A stretch of DNA of 20,157 nucleotides, taken from Microcaldota archaeon (GTDB lineage Archaea > Micrarchaeota > Micrarchaeia > Micrarchaeales > Micrarchaeaceae). The stretch covers positions 1 through 20,157 of the forward strand of contig JAJYVY010000010.1 of assembly GCA_021791775.1 (NCBI GenBank), given 5' to 3'. The notes under the pieces are model-generated. The model did not search any database. It worked only from the letters and a program-made list of their open reading frames with translations, and was not told the DNA's origin. A program made the translations under genes and the position numbers. Positions 12,740-20,031 of the stretch are shown here, piece after piece; within the stretch, counting starts at the first letter, position 1; each line of letters opens with the position of its first letter.

Positions 12740-13792
12740 TTGAAGCTGATTCTCTACGTAGACATGGACTGCTTCTTCGCCGCGTGCGAGGAGGCGAGGC
12801 ATCCCGAGTTGAGAGGAAAGCCGCTCATAACAGGCACCTCTCCAGAAGAGACGAAATTGAGGGGGGTGGTGGAGTCGGCTAATTACGAGGCCCGCAAGTT
12901 CGGGATACATAGCGCAATGCCGACGTCCATGGCGTACAAGCTCAAGCCTGACATAATATACATGCATTCGGATGAACAGTATTATGAGAATGTGTCGCGG
13001 CACATCATGAAGGCTCTGTCGAATTATGGGTACAGGATGGAGGTGGACAGTGTAGATGAGGCGGCACTCGAGATAGATGTGGAAGACTGTGCGGCGGCGG
13101 AAAAACTTGCGAAGGAGATTAAAGAAAAGATAAAAAGGCAATTCAACCTTCCCTGCACTGTCGGGGTAAGCTCTGGCAAGATCTATGCGAAGATGGCATG
13201 CGATAGCGCCAAACCTGATGGGATCATGATAGTGGGAAAAAAAGACGTGGGTGCCTTCCTGAAAGACAAAGGCATTGGGAAAATCCCGGGCGTAGGGAGG
13301 AAGACCGAGGAAAAACTGGCTGCCATGGGCATAAAGACCATAGGTGATCTTTCAAACACAGGCCCTATGGCGCTGATAAACGCGGTGGGCTCGTTCGGAA
13401 AGGAGCTTTTTCTGATTGCAAATGGTACAGATGAGAGCGGCGTGGAAGAAAGCTCTGGCGCGATGTCGATAGGCAGGGAAAGGACGCTCGACAAAAACGC
13501 GAAAGAGGTCGTGGATATAGAGGAAACGCTGGATGCGCTCGCGGGCGAGGTTATAGCAGAGGTGAAGAGGCAGGACCTTCGCTTCAAGAATGTCGGCGTT
13601 AAGGCGCGCTATTTCGATTTCACGGATAGGGTGAAAAGCAGGAGCCTGACCGGGTACTCTGATTCGAAAGAGGTAATTCTTTCCAATGCAAAATCGCTTT
13701 TCAAGGAGCTTTTTGGGGATAAGCCGGTAAGAAAAATAGGGGTCAGGGTGTCCTCGCTGATAAGCACGCGCGGCCAGAGGCGCTTAGTCTAA
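12740..13792 (+). CDS. dinB: Y-family DNA polymerase IV (DinB/Dpo4-like)
   Basis: This translesion polymerase synthesises past damaged bases. Among its 350 residues, catalytic Asp8 lies in YVDMDCFFAACEE, and Asp106-Glu107 in SVDEAALEI (104-112). The incoming-nucleotide contacts are in SANYEARKFGI (46-56), and GVSSGKIYAKMACDSAKPDG is the palm/fingers block. The helix-hairpin-helix thumb reads IGKIPGVGRKTEEKLAAMGI, and the little-finger domain fills the C-terminal third. The steric-gate position is Phe13. The residue equivalent to Dpo4 Tyr10 is Cys11, giving a DMDCFF motif as in eukaryotic pol eta. The C-terminus stops at STRGQRRLV without an obvious PCNA-interacting (QxxLxxFF-like) motif. The start is TTG 12740 with GGTGG 4-5 bases upstream. 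It is convergent with trxB, 0 bases apart. Confidence 0.96.
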   Translation: MKLILYVDMDCFFAACEEARHPELRGKPLITGTSPEETKLRGVVESANYEARKFGIHSAMPTSMAYKLKPDIIYMHSDEQYYENVSRHIMKALSNYGYRMEVDSVDEAALEIDVEDCAAAEKLAKEIKEKIKRQFNLPCTVGVSSGKIYAKMACDSAKPDGIMIVGKKDVGAFLKDKGIGKIPGVGRKTEEKLAAMGIKTIGDLSNTGPMALINAVGSFGKELFLIANGTDESGVEESSGAMSIGRERTLDKNAKEVVDIEETLDALAGEVIAEVKRQDLRFKNVGVKARYFDFTDRVKSRSLTGYSDSKEVILSNAKSLFKELFGDKPVRKIGVRVSSLISTRGQRRLV

Positions 13793-14710
13793 TCATTTCT
13801 GCATATTCTGGAAGTACTCCCTCACCCTTAGCGCCGCCTTTATGCCTGAAGAGGAGGCTGTGCCAGCTTGCCTGTAGAACTTGTCTGCATTGTCGCCTGC
13901 CACATAAACGCCTTCTATCTCAGTTAAAACCTCTTCCTTTGTTACTATGTAGCCTTGGTCGTCAAGCTTCAGCTTGCCTTTTAGAAAACCAGTAGCTGGA
14001 ACATGGCCAATTGCAAGGAATACGCCCTCTATCGGCATATCCGTAAGCTTGCCTGAATTGTCCTTAAGCCTGATTCCTGTTACGCTTTTCTCCCCAAGTA
14101 TCTCTACGACTTCGGTATTCCATATCACCTTTATCTTGGGGTTTGAGAGGACCTTTTCCTGCATTACTTTGCTGGCACGGAAGGAATCTCGTCTGTGTAT
14201 TATGGTAACACTTCTGCAGAACCTCGTTGAAAAGAGAGAATCTTCCATTGCCGTGTCTCCTCCGCCTATGACCGCTATATCCTTATTCTTATAGAAAGGC
14301 GAGTCGCATGTAGCGCATGTGCTTACTCCGTGGCCCAGTAATCGTTGCTCCGATTCTATCCCGAGCATTCTGGAGTTGGCGCCAGTGGCAACTATCACGG
14401 CGTTTGCCTCGTATTCATTTGATGCTGTGCGCACCTTGAACGGCCTCAAGCTGAAATCGACATCTACCACGTCTTCATTGACAAATCTGGTACCGAACTT
14501 CTCGGCCTGCTTTCTCATTCTCTCTATGAGTTCAGGTCCATCTATGCCATCAGGGAAGCCCGGCATATTTTCCACTGCTGTGGTAAGCATTAGTTGGCCC
14601 CCTTGAGCGCTGCCGCATATAAGCAGGGGGTTGAAGCCTTCTCTCGAAAGGTATATCGCAGCGCTCAAACCGGCCGGCCCTGATCCTATTATTATTGTAT
14701 TCTCAACCAT
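13793..14710 (-). CDS. trxB: Thioredoxin reductase
   Basis: This FAD enzyme passes electrons from a pyridine nucleotide to thioredoxin. At 305 residues it is the normal low-molecular-weight TrxR length. It shows the FAD-binding GSGPAG (9-14), the family block GGQLMLTTAVENMPGFPDGI, the redox pair CATC (132-135), the nucleotide-binding GGGDTAMED (149-157) and HRRDSFRAS (172-180), whose Arg pair favours NADPH. It ends with VYVAGDNADKFYRQAGTASSSG, covering the second FAD contact (AGDNAD). In this window it is a plausible electron source, via thioredoxin, for the peroxiredoxin at 6386. TATA-like TTTAAAAA (minus strand, near 14731) lies upstream of ATG 14710. Its stop abuts that of dinB. Confidence 0.96.
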   Translation of the reverse strand: MVENTIIIGSGPAGLSAAIYLSREGFNPLLICGSAQGGQLMLTTAVENMPGFPDGIDGPELIERMRKQAEKFGTRFVNEDVVDVDFSLRPFKVRTASNEYEANAVIVATGANSRMLGIESEQRLLGHGVSTCATCDSPFYKNKDIAVIGGGDTAMEDSLFSTRFCRSVTIIHRRDSFRASKVMQEKVLSNPKIKVIWNTEVVEILGEKSVTGIRLKDNSGKLTDMPIEGVFLAIGHVPATGFLKGKLKLDDQGYIVTKEEVLTEIEGVYVAGDNADKFYRQAGTASSSGIKAALRVREYFQNMQK

Positions 14711-14792
14711 TCAAACACGAAAAGAGTTTTTAAACATATTTTTATGCCGCACAACCTTTTTATTATGGTGCATCGCTATTATTTATGATTGT

Positions 14793-15086
14793 ATGAGAAT
14801 GGCAGCAATGTTCTGGATTGCAATATCGACAGGGGTGCTGATAACGGTTCTCAGTTCTTTTGTTCCTGCTACTCCGGGTGGGGGCTTTGTTGGGGCAACG
14901 TGGTGGGGTTTCCCTGTAGCGTGGCTGGTCAAGATGGTGGTTGCGCCGCAATACAATCCATACACCCTAGGGCCATATGGGATATTGGGCTTCTTAGCCG
15001 ACATAGTTATATGGTTCATTGTTGCACTGATAATACTTGCAATAATAAACTTTGCAGGCAGGGGGAACGGCAGACGCCGCAGATGA
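14793..15086 (+). CDS. Small membrane protein of unknown function
   Basis: This 97-residue protein has two clear membrane helices, 4-24 and 64-87, and a third weaker hydrophobic segment around 37-51. A Pro/Gly-rich loop (PATPGGGFVGATWWGFP) and an aromatic loop (APQYNPYTLGPYG) separate them. It ends with GRGNGRRRR, so the C-terminus is probably cytoplasmic. I know no family. ATG 14793 is chosen over the longer upstream reading because a TTTTTATTA element lies about 33 bases before it and the upstream part overlaps trxB antisense. It is followed immediately by the convergent kinase gene (4-base gap). Confidence 0.65.
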   Translation: MRMAAMFWIAISTGVLITVLSSFVPATPGGGFVGATWWGFPVAWLVKMVVAPQYNPYTLGPYGILGFLADIVIWFIVALIILAIINFAGRGNGRRRR

Positions 15087-15090
15087 TGCA

Positions 15091-15660
15091 TCAATCCCTT
15101 CTCATTTCCAGAAGGGCCATTACAGATATCATCTCCTGCTCTGGTGTCATTCTGCCAGAATTAAGCACAAGATGGTACAGTTTCCTGTCCCTGTAATCAA
15201 CTTTGAAAAGGGTACGGCCCATCTTGAGCTCGTCCTGCTCCCTATCTCTTAGGATTCTTCTTATCTCTTCTATAGGTTTTCCAGAATAATCGGCCCTTGT
15301 TGAGGCACGCTGCGCCCTTATTTCAAGGTCAGCATCGACAAAGATGCGCACCACCCTGTTTATGTCGAGGTAAGATACAAAACGAGAATCTGCTATCACA
15401 TTCCCACTTTCAAATTCCGCCTTCGCCTCCTGATTTATTCGAAGATTGTCTTCAACTGTGGTGCCGCGCCAATATTCTTCGAAGCTTACTTCGCCATTCG
15501 GGTACTGTTTTGCCCACCGCTCCCTCCAGAGGCCCCCCAGAGACCTGACAGGCAGGTGGAATTGATCGGCAAGCATTCTTGCAAGCGTTGATTTACCTGA
15601 AACAGGTAAACCCGATATCGCTATGCCTTTTGGCTTTTCCGAGGTTCTTTCCGAAAGCAT
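15091..15660 (-). CDS. CMP-kinase-like P-loop nucleoside/nucleotide kinase
   Basis: This protein (189 residues) has a Walker A GLPVSGKST (17-25) following the first strand. SLGGLWRERWAKQYP sits where archaeal cytidylate kinases have their SxGxxFR motif, and SFEEYWRGTTVEDNLRINQE resembles the substrate-binding helix with the D-x3-I pattern. GNVIADSRFVSYL (87-99) corresponds to the family's strand ending in a sugar/base contact. VVRIFVDADLEIRAQRAS and REQDELKMGRTLFKVDYRD correspond to the LID arginines and the Y-x-(I/V)-D-Y ending. The likely activity is CMP/dCMP phosphorylation, but a related small-molecule kinase is possible. ATG 15660 has a palindromic promoter element 19-34 bases upstream. 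Confidence 0.75.
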   Translation of the reverse strand: MLSERTSEKPKGIAISGLPVSGKSTLARMLADQFHLPVRSLGGLWRERWAKQYPNGEVSFEEYWRGTTVEDNLRINQEAKAEFESGNVIADSRFVSYLDINRVVRIFVDADLEIRAQRASTRADYSGKPIEEIRRILRDREQDELKMGRTLFKVDYRDRKLYHLVLNSGRMTPEQEMISVMALLEMRRD

Positions 15661-15678
15661 GTTATTATCTGGTTTTTA

Positions 15679-15694
15679 CAGATATTTATATCTG
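15679..15694. promoter_or_regulatory. Palindromic TATA/operator candidate upstream of the kinase
   Basis: CAGATAT-TT-ATATCTG is a perfect 7-bp inverted repeat with a 2-base centre. It lies 19-34 bases before the kinase start, where its ATAAATAT (minus strand) would act as TATA box. On the minus strand CCAGATA recurs once more just before the start codon. Confidence 0.4.
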
Positions 15695-15787
15695 GCAGTG
15701 CTTGCAGGCTTTGGAGCGCGTATATGTAATCCTTTAATTTACTCCGCCGAGATTTGGCCTATTGCATTTCATCCTCGCAATATATCA

Positions 15788-16960
15788 TTAAAATATGATC
15801 AGCGGAATCTGCATCTCATCGGCACTCATGCCTCCATGTGTGCCTACCTGGCCTTTAAGTCTGTCGAACCATGGTTCGTATTGGCCTCCCTCGGCGTAAT
15901 TTATCGAGTAATTTCCCTTACTGATAACTATATGAGTACCGAAATTTTCCCTCTTCTCTTTCTGTGGATTTGCCCTCCCAAATATCCCTTCTGCCAGCAT
16001 TTCCTCCGATTTGAATATTGTGCCATAATCGCCGAATTCCTCGTTAAACACCTCTTCCACTTTTTCTTCTTCGCCTTCTTTGGACTCGAAGAACATCGTC
16101 CTGGCATTGCCCCACGGAGGCCGTTTCAGCAGCATTGCCAGCTTGTCTGAACTGCCAAACTCCTTGAATTCAGAATCCTTTACAATAACGTGGCCGTGAT
16201 CCGCTGTGACCACTATATTGTATCCGTTATTCCGCGCTGAAGCGTAAAGATTACCTAAGAGTTCCATCACCTCCGCCGCTACAGAGATGCTCTCTTCAGA
16301 CATATAGCCGTGCATGTGCTCTGTGTGGTCCAAGTCACCATAATATACCAGTATGTTTCCATGGTCGCCTTCTCTAATAATGCCATCCATAACATTGTGT
16401 AGGTCTTTGATTGTTGAGTATTCTACGCCGTGCAAATCACTCATGATCCGCTTGCCGATTGGGAACTGCTGTATGCTTTGGGGGAATATGCCTATTCCTT
16501 TTGCAGCCTGAATTTTATGCAGATTGTAGTTCGTTGGGTAAATCATATCATAGTCAACGCCAGTAACTTTCTTATCTCCGAATAGCTCGGAGAAATTCAT
16601 TATGTTCATCAAACCGAATCGGCCTACCGGTTGTATATCTCCTATTACGCCATGTTCCGAAGGCAGCATGCCGCTGAACAAAGAAGACATCACACACAAC
16701 GTCACAGATGGGAAAACCGTAGTAATCATATCCAAAGATGCATTGGCGAGGATTCCTTTTGCCTTCATGCTCCTTGATTGAAGTTCTCTGAGCAAGTTGA
16801 AGCCAAATCCGTCTATCAGCATCAGGATTTTATTCTCTCTATCGCCAGTGAGCTCTGAGTTCTTGCCGTTTGCAATGTCACTCATCACCTGAAAGTTGCT
16901 TTTTTTGAACTCAGGAATTACAAGTTCATTTTCCTGCAGCTTTTTTGATATTCTCCCCAC
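15788..16960 (-). CDS. Alkaline-phosphatase-superfamily phosphodiesterase/phosphatase
   Basis: This 390-residue metal-dependent hydrolase has a first ligand in LMLIDGFG (Asp50). The nucleophile motif is FPSVT (Thr87), followed by SSLFSGMLPSEHGVIG, the family's SLxTGxxPxxHG block. The second site follows with GDLDHTEHMHG (Asp211, His215), VTADHGH (Asp254-His255) and GTHGGMSADEMQIPLI (His375). These are the six metal ligands expected for two-zinc enzymes of the nucleotide pyrophosphatase/phosphodiesterase branch. There is no signal peptide, so it should act in the cytoplasm, unlike many family members. The start is GTG 16960 with weak ribosome-site evidence; ATTAAAAATT about 26-35 bases upstream may be its TATA box. 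The exact substrate is not inferable. Confidence 0.9.
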   Translation of the reverse strand: MGRISKKLQENELVIPEFKKSNFQVMSDIANGKNSELTGDRENKILMLIDGFGFNLLRELQSRSMKAKGILANASLDMITTVFPSVTLCVMSSLFSGMLPSEHGVIGDIQPVGRFGLMNIMNFSELFGDKKVTGVDYDMIYPTNYNLHKIQAAKGIGIFPQSIQQFPIGKRIMSDLHGVEYSTIKDLHNVMDGIIREGDHGNILVYYGDLDHTEHMHGYMSEESISVAAEVMELLGNLYASARNNGYNIVVTADHGHVIVKDSEFKEFGSSDKLAMLLKRPPWGNARTMFFESKEGEEEKVEEVFNEEFGDYGTIFKSEEMLAEGIFGRANPQKEKRENFGTHIVISKGNYSINYAEGGQYEPWFDRLKGQVGTHGGMSADEMQIPLIIF

Positions 16961-17033
16961 TTAATCACATATAACATATTATTCAATTTTTAATAACCTT
17001 GTTTTATTCGTACTAGCAGAGATTATTTCTGCG

Positions 17034-17825
17034 TTAGTACAGCGAAGAGAATAGCCTTTTTTTCTGCTCCTCTTCCAGCGGCATTATCCTGGCATTTGCA
17101 GAGTCTATCGCCTTTCTAGCTGCATGCTGGAATGCTTTTGACTCGTCGAGGCAGTCTGCAATCTCTGAAATGGCCTGCTTTGCATGTATGTATAGAGGGT
17201 CTTCTGCGTGCTCCTCCCGCATTAGCCTCTTGATCTTTTTGCTCCTTTTCTCAAGCGCATTTATCCTAGAATCCAATCTCCCTTTCAGCAGCCTCTCAGC
17301 TCTGTCCGCTCTTTCTTTCCAGTTTGTTACGGAGTGCGCCAGCCCTACAACCTCGTTCCTGCTTCCTGACGACCTTGCTGCCCAGATGAACGCGGAATAG
17401 TCGGACTCTCTCAACTTCATATAAATGCTTATGAACCTTTTCTCGATCTCCATCGCCCTCATGCCTTCAGATGCAGGGGCATCGGCCCCGCCGCCACCCT
17501 TCGAAAGCGTCAAATATGCCATGTTCAGCTTCTTCATCATCTCCTCTGAATTGTTTATTTTTTTGACGTCTGGATGGTACTGCATCGCCTTGCTCCTGTA
17601 TGCCTGCTTTATCAACGCTTTGTCTTTGGTGGGCTTTATGCCGAGAACCCTGAAATATGATGCATCATCTGGCTTGACTTCTGAGCCGGGCGCAATGAGG
17701 CTCATCTCTTTCTCTACTTCAGAGATCTCCCCCATCGCCCTTTTTATCTCTGATTGGACCTTTTTCCTTGCCGAAGCAAGCGCATGCCTCTTGATGCCCA
17801 AATTTATCCTGTTTACAATGCCCAA
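17034..17825 (-). CDS. J-domain protein with long helical flanks
   Basis: A J-domain occupies residues about 56-108 of 263 (SYFRVLGIKPTKDKALIKQAY, then HPD at 84-86 and the closing helix NNSEEMMKKLNMAYLTLSK), so it can in principle stimulate an Hsp70 ATPase. It differs from DnaJ in placement: a helical N-terminal extension of 50 residues precedes it, and there are no Gly/Phe, CxxCxGxG or C-terminal substrate domains. A glycine-rich linker (GGGGADAPASEG) leads to about 140 residues predicted helical and rich in charged residues, likely coiled coil. It is therefore a specialised co-chaperone or scaffold. The start is TTG 17825 with a GTGATTTGA-like site just upstream. dnaK is not in the window. 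Confidence 0.85.
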   Translation of the reverse strand: MGIVNRINLGIKRHALASARKKVQSEIKRAMGEISEVEKEMSLIAPGSEVKPDDASYFRVLGIKPTKDKALIKQAYRSKAMQYHPDVKKINNSEEMMKKLNMAYLTLSKGGGGADAPASEGMRAMEIEKRFISIYMKLRESDYSAFIWAARSSGSRNEVVGLAHSVTNWKERADRAERLLKGRLDSRINALEKRSKKIKRLMREEHAEDPLYIHAKQAISEIADCLDESKAFQHAARKAIDSANARIMPLEEEQKKRLFSSLY

Positions 17826-17865
17826 TCAAATCACACGGTGCCAACGCTCGGAGCGCGTATGAAAA

Positions 17866-19536
17866 TTATGCCTCTGCGCTCTCGGAAGCGAGCAGGTGCT
17901 CTACGCTATAAAGCTGTTTCTTTGGGGCCATAAGCTGCGCAATCCACCAGAATATCACTGCATATATTACCGCCACAAACATGTCGTATGGGAAGGGGAT
18001 AAAGTTTGTGCCTCCTGTTTGTGTCCCTCCGATATAAGAGAGCAAGATCATGCCTGCTATGAATATTGGTATCCATATCGAGTGTTTAAGGTTTAGCAGC
18101 CTCCATTTGGATTTGCTTGCTTGGTAAATGAAAAAGATGCTTCCAAGTAGGGTAGCGCCAAGCGCATACAAAGTTGTGGGATATGTAGCCCAATATATTA
18201 GCAGTGCCGACATCACAAATGCAACCAAAGACCACACATTTACATAAGGGATCTTAAATGGCCTCTTTACGTTTGGATAGAGCTTCCTGAGAGCAGGGAG
18301 CGAGGCGGAAACAAGAGCAAAATTCACAACCGCTGCCACTACAACGAAGTCTACAAGGGAGTACCATGATGGCAGTGGTATTATGAAGACAACCGCAAGG
18401 ATGGCCGCGAGCGCGAGGGACCATACCGGGACGCCGTTTCGGTTGATTTTGCTGAATGCCTTTGGAAGCGCATTTTCTTTCGAGAATCCGAATATTATCC
18501 TGGCCGCGCCCGTAAGGTATACTCCAAATGTACCAAATGGCGAGAAAATCGCAAACAGCAGTGCAAGAATTACAAGTATGCCGAGAACAGATCCTGCAAA
18601 TGCCGGTACGGTGTTTGCTCCCAGGTGCATAAGGTCTGCAAGGGGTGAGCTCAACGAGGCTACGCTACTCCATGTGCCCTGCGCAACGCCGAGTGCGGTC
18701 CAACTTACAGCGCCGACTATCACTATGGCCATGAGCACGTAGAATACGCTCTGTACGGCCAGTGTTGTGCCTATCGCCTTAGGCACGTTCTTCTTTGGAT
18801 CCTTCATCTCTCCGGCCATGTCGGCTACCTGCCTGTATCCTCCGAAAGAGAATAGTATGCCTGTTGCCGGGATTGCTATGAGCACACCCGCCCATCCGTA
18901 CGGAAGGAATCCGGTGGCTGTAAAGTTGCTTGCATGGAAAAGGAATAATGGCACAAGCAGTATGAGTACCGCTACAGTAGCGATCTTTAGGTAGGTAAGC
19001 CCTGAATTGAACTTGCCGAACTTAGATATCCCCATGAAGTTGAGTATTCCGAAAAATATTGTTATGAGTATTGCGACGAGTATCCCCGGGGGTGTGAGAA
19101 GGCCCGTACCTGACACAACGTGATAAAGCCCTGGAACCCAGTACGACGCATACTGCGCAACAGCAACTCCCTCTATCGCTGGTATAATTGCAGACCAGAG
19201 AAAGAGCGCCCAGCCAGATATAAATCCCCCATAGCTGCCGTATGTGTAATAGCCTATTCTTGCGCTTATTCCTCCTTTTGGCACCATAGACGCTATTTCA
19301 GCGTATGGTATCGTTATTATTGCAATCATTATGGCGGCTACTAGCCATGATATAATTACGGCGGGGCCTGCATAAGCGGTTCCGCCTGCCGCTGCAAAAA
19401 GTATTCCAGAGCCTATTGCCCCTCCTATTCCTATAAGCGCTGCGTCTCTTAGTGTGAGAGACCTCTTTAGTCTTGTGCCGGGATTTTTGTCATCCGCCAA
19501 CGCAAAGCACCTAACCCGCTCCGATATTTGTTTCAA
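17866..19536 (-). CDS. APC-family amino-acid permease
   Basis: This protein has 556 residues with about twelve to fourteen membrane helices. The N-terminal helix 1 signature LIGIGGAIGSGILFAAAG (unwound GxxxGSGI substrate-binding turn) follows a short cytoplasmic KRSLTLRD motif. Helix 2 ends with YAEIASMVPKGG, the conserved APC E-x4-P-x-G pattern. FSFGGYRQVADMAGEMKDPKKNVPKAI is the helix 6 block with the characteristic E-(M/V)-K-(D/N)-P-x-(K/R)-N-(V/I)-P. It probably imports an amino acid; the substrate is unknown. TTG 19536 is the longest start. TTG 19500 is attractive because GGTG lies about 8 bases upstream and a TTTAAG element at about 19547 is well spaced for it; this would give 544 residues. 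Confidence 0.93.
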   Translation of the reverse strand: MKQISERVRCFALADDKNPGTRLKRSLTLRDAALIGIGGAIGSGILFAAAGGTAYAGPAVIISWLVAAIMIAIITIPYAEIASMVPKGGISARIGYYTYGSYGGFISGWALFLWSAIIPAIEGVAVAQYASYWVPGLYHVVSGTGLLTPPGILVAILITIFFGILNFMGISKFGKFNSGLTYLKIATVAVLILLVPLFLFHASNFTATGFLPYGWAGVLIAIPATGILFSFGGYRQVADMAGEMKDPKKNVPKAIGTTLAVQSVFYVLMAIVIVGAVSWTALGVAQGTWSSVASLSSPLADLMHLGANTVPAFAGSVLGILVILALLFAIFSPFGTFGVYLTGAARIIFGFSKENALPKAFSKINRNGVPVWSLALAAILAVVFIIPLPSWYSLVDFVVVAAVVNFALVSASLPALRKLYPNVKRPFKIPYVNVWSLVAFVMSALLIYWATYPTTLYALGATLLGSIFFIYQASKSKWRLLNLKHSIWIPIFIAGMILLSYIGGTQTGGTNFIPFPYDMFVAVIYAVIFWWIAQLMAPKKQLYSVEHLLASESAEA

Positions 19537-19571
19537 TGAAAAAGCTTAAATAGGCAGAGGCACGCGGATGA

Positions 19572-19818
19572 CGAGATCTTATACTTGGCTCTGGAGAAGA
19601 CGGATTTTCAAATGTTTAGTTGGCAGATTTCCAAATCTACAACTCTTCTCTTTCTGCCAATGACATTCAAGCCCTCTACCAATAGGGCATAGGTGGCGCG
19701 TCCATATACCTAAAGAACCTTATAGAATGGTGGCCGCTCAACGGCAACGAAAACAACAGCGTGCCTGCAAACGTCTTGTTTGTACGCAACTGGTGGACTT
19801 CATTATGCAGCGCAAATT
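19572..19818 (+). pseudogene. Relic of a LamG/concanavalin-type surface protein
   Basis: In one frame this stretch reads IYNSSLSANDIQALYQ, amber stop, GIGGASIYLKNLIEWWPLNGN, which strongly recalls the joint between two LamG-like repeats (QIYN-S-SLSA-x-EIQALY-x-EGIGG, then WWPLNGN-x-N). Just before it lies LGSGEDGFSNV, stop, LADFQ, the end of the same domain. The frame is broken by TAG at 19617 and 19683 and closes at TGA 19818. No plausible start exists, because the divergent APC permease promoter lies directly to the left. The reading after about 19790 no longer looks like LamG and crosses into the Cas1-like fragment. LamG domains in archaea are typical of secreted adhesins. I judge this a dead, truncated copy. 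Confidence 0.5.
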
Positions 19819-20031
19819 GATAAGACAAGCAAGCTTCAATTCAATGTGCCAGAGTTCAAGATAAAACGGGATGATAGCACAGGTGTTCGCAGTAAGGTGC
19901 TTAGCCTGACGCCTCAAGACCGCAAGAGGTTAGGCATAAACAAGTCAACTTTATGGTATATGCAGAAACACATAAAAGAAGGAAAGAAAGTTAAAATCTA
20001 TGATAAAATAGTAAATAAATTGGATGAATAA
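19780..20031 (+). pseudogene. C-terminal fragment resembling CRISPR-associated Cas1
   Basis: The frame from 19780 gives 83 residues. The last 65 or so resemble the C-terminal tail of archaeal Cas1: SKLQFNVPEFKIKRDDS, then RSKVLSLTPQDRKRLGINKS, TLWYMQKHIKEGKK and a terminal YDKIVNKL. Related Cas1 proteins end in (I/L)KR-x-D-x3-(I/V)R-x-KIL, then LG(I/F)(N/S)K-(S/G)TL-(W/H)Y-(M/L)KK, and a short basic tail. The integrase catalytic domain is missing (full Cas1 is about 300-340 residues), so the gene is a truncated relic or a reused small protein. There is no good start; TTG 19780 is formal only. It abuts the LamG relic on its left and is followed at once by another ORF (TAAATG). Similarity is from memory and needs a profile search. 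Confidence 0.45.

Noticed and set aside
15623..16150. 175-codon plus-strand open frame across the kinase/phosphodiesterase gap
   Set aside because: Most of it is antisense to the clear alkaline-phosphatase-superfamily gene; its composition is shadow-like and no ribosome site is present.
19572..19818. Two in-frame TAG codons inside protein-like LamG sequence, suggesting amber recoding (for example pyrrolysine)
   Set aside because: TAG ends two intact genes in the same window (the peroxiredoxin at 6838 and the CysD-like gene at 8237), and the LamG frame lacks a start and closes soon after. Decay is the simpler explanation.
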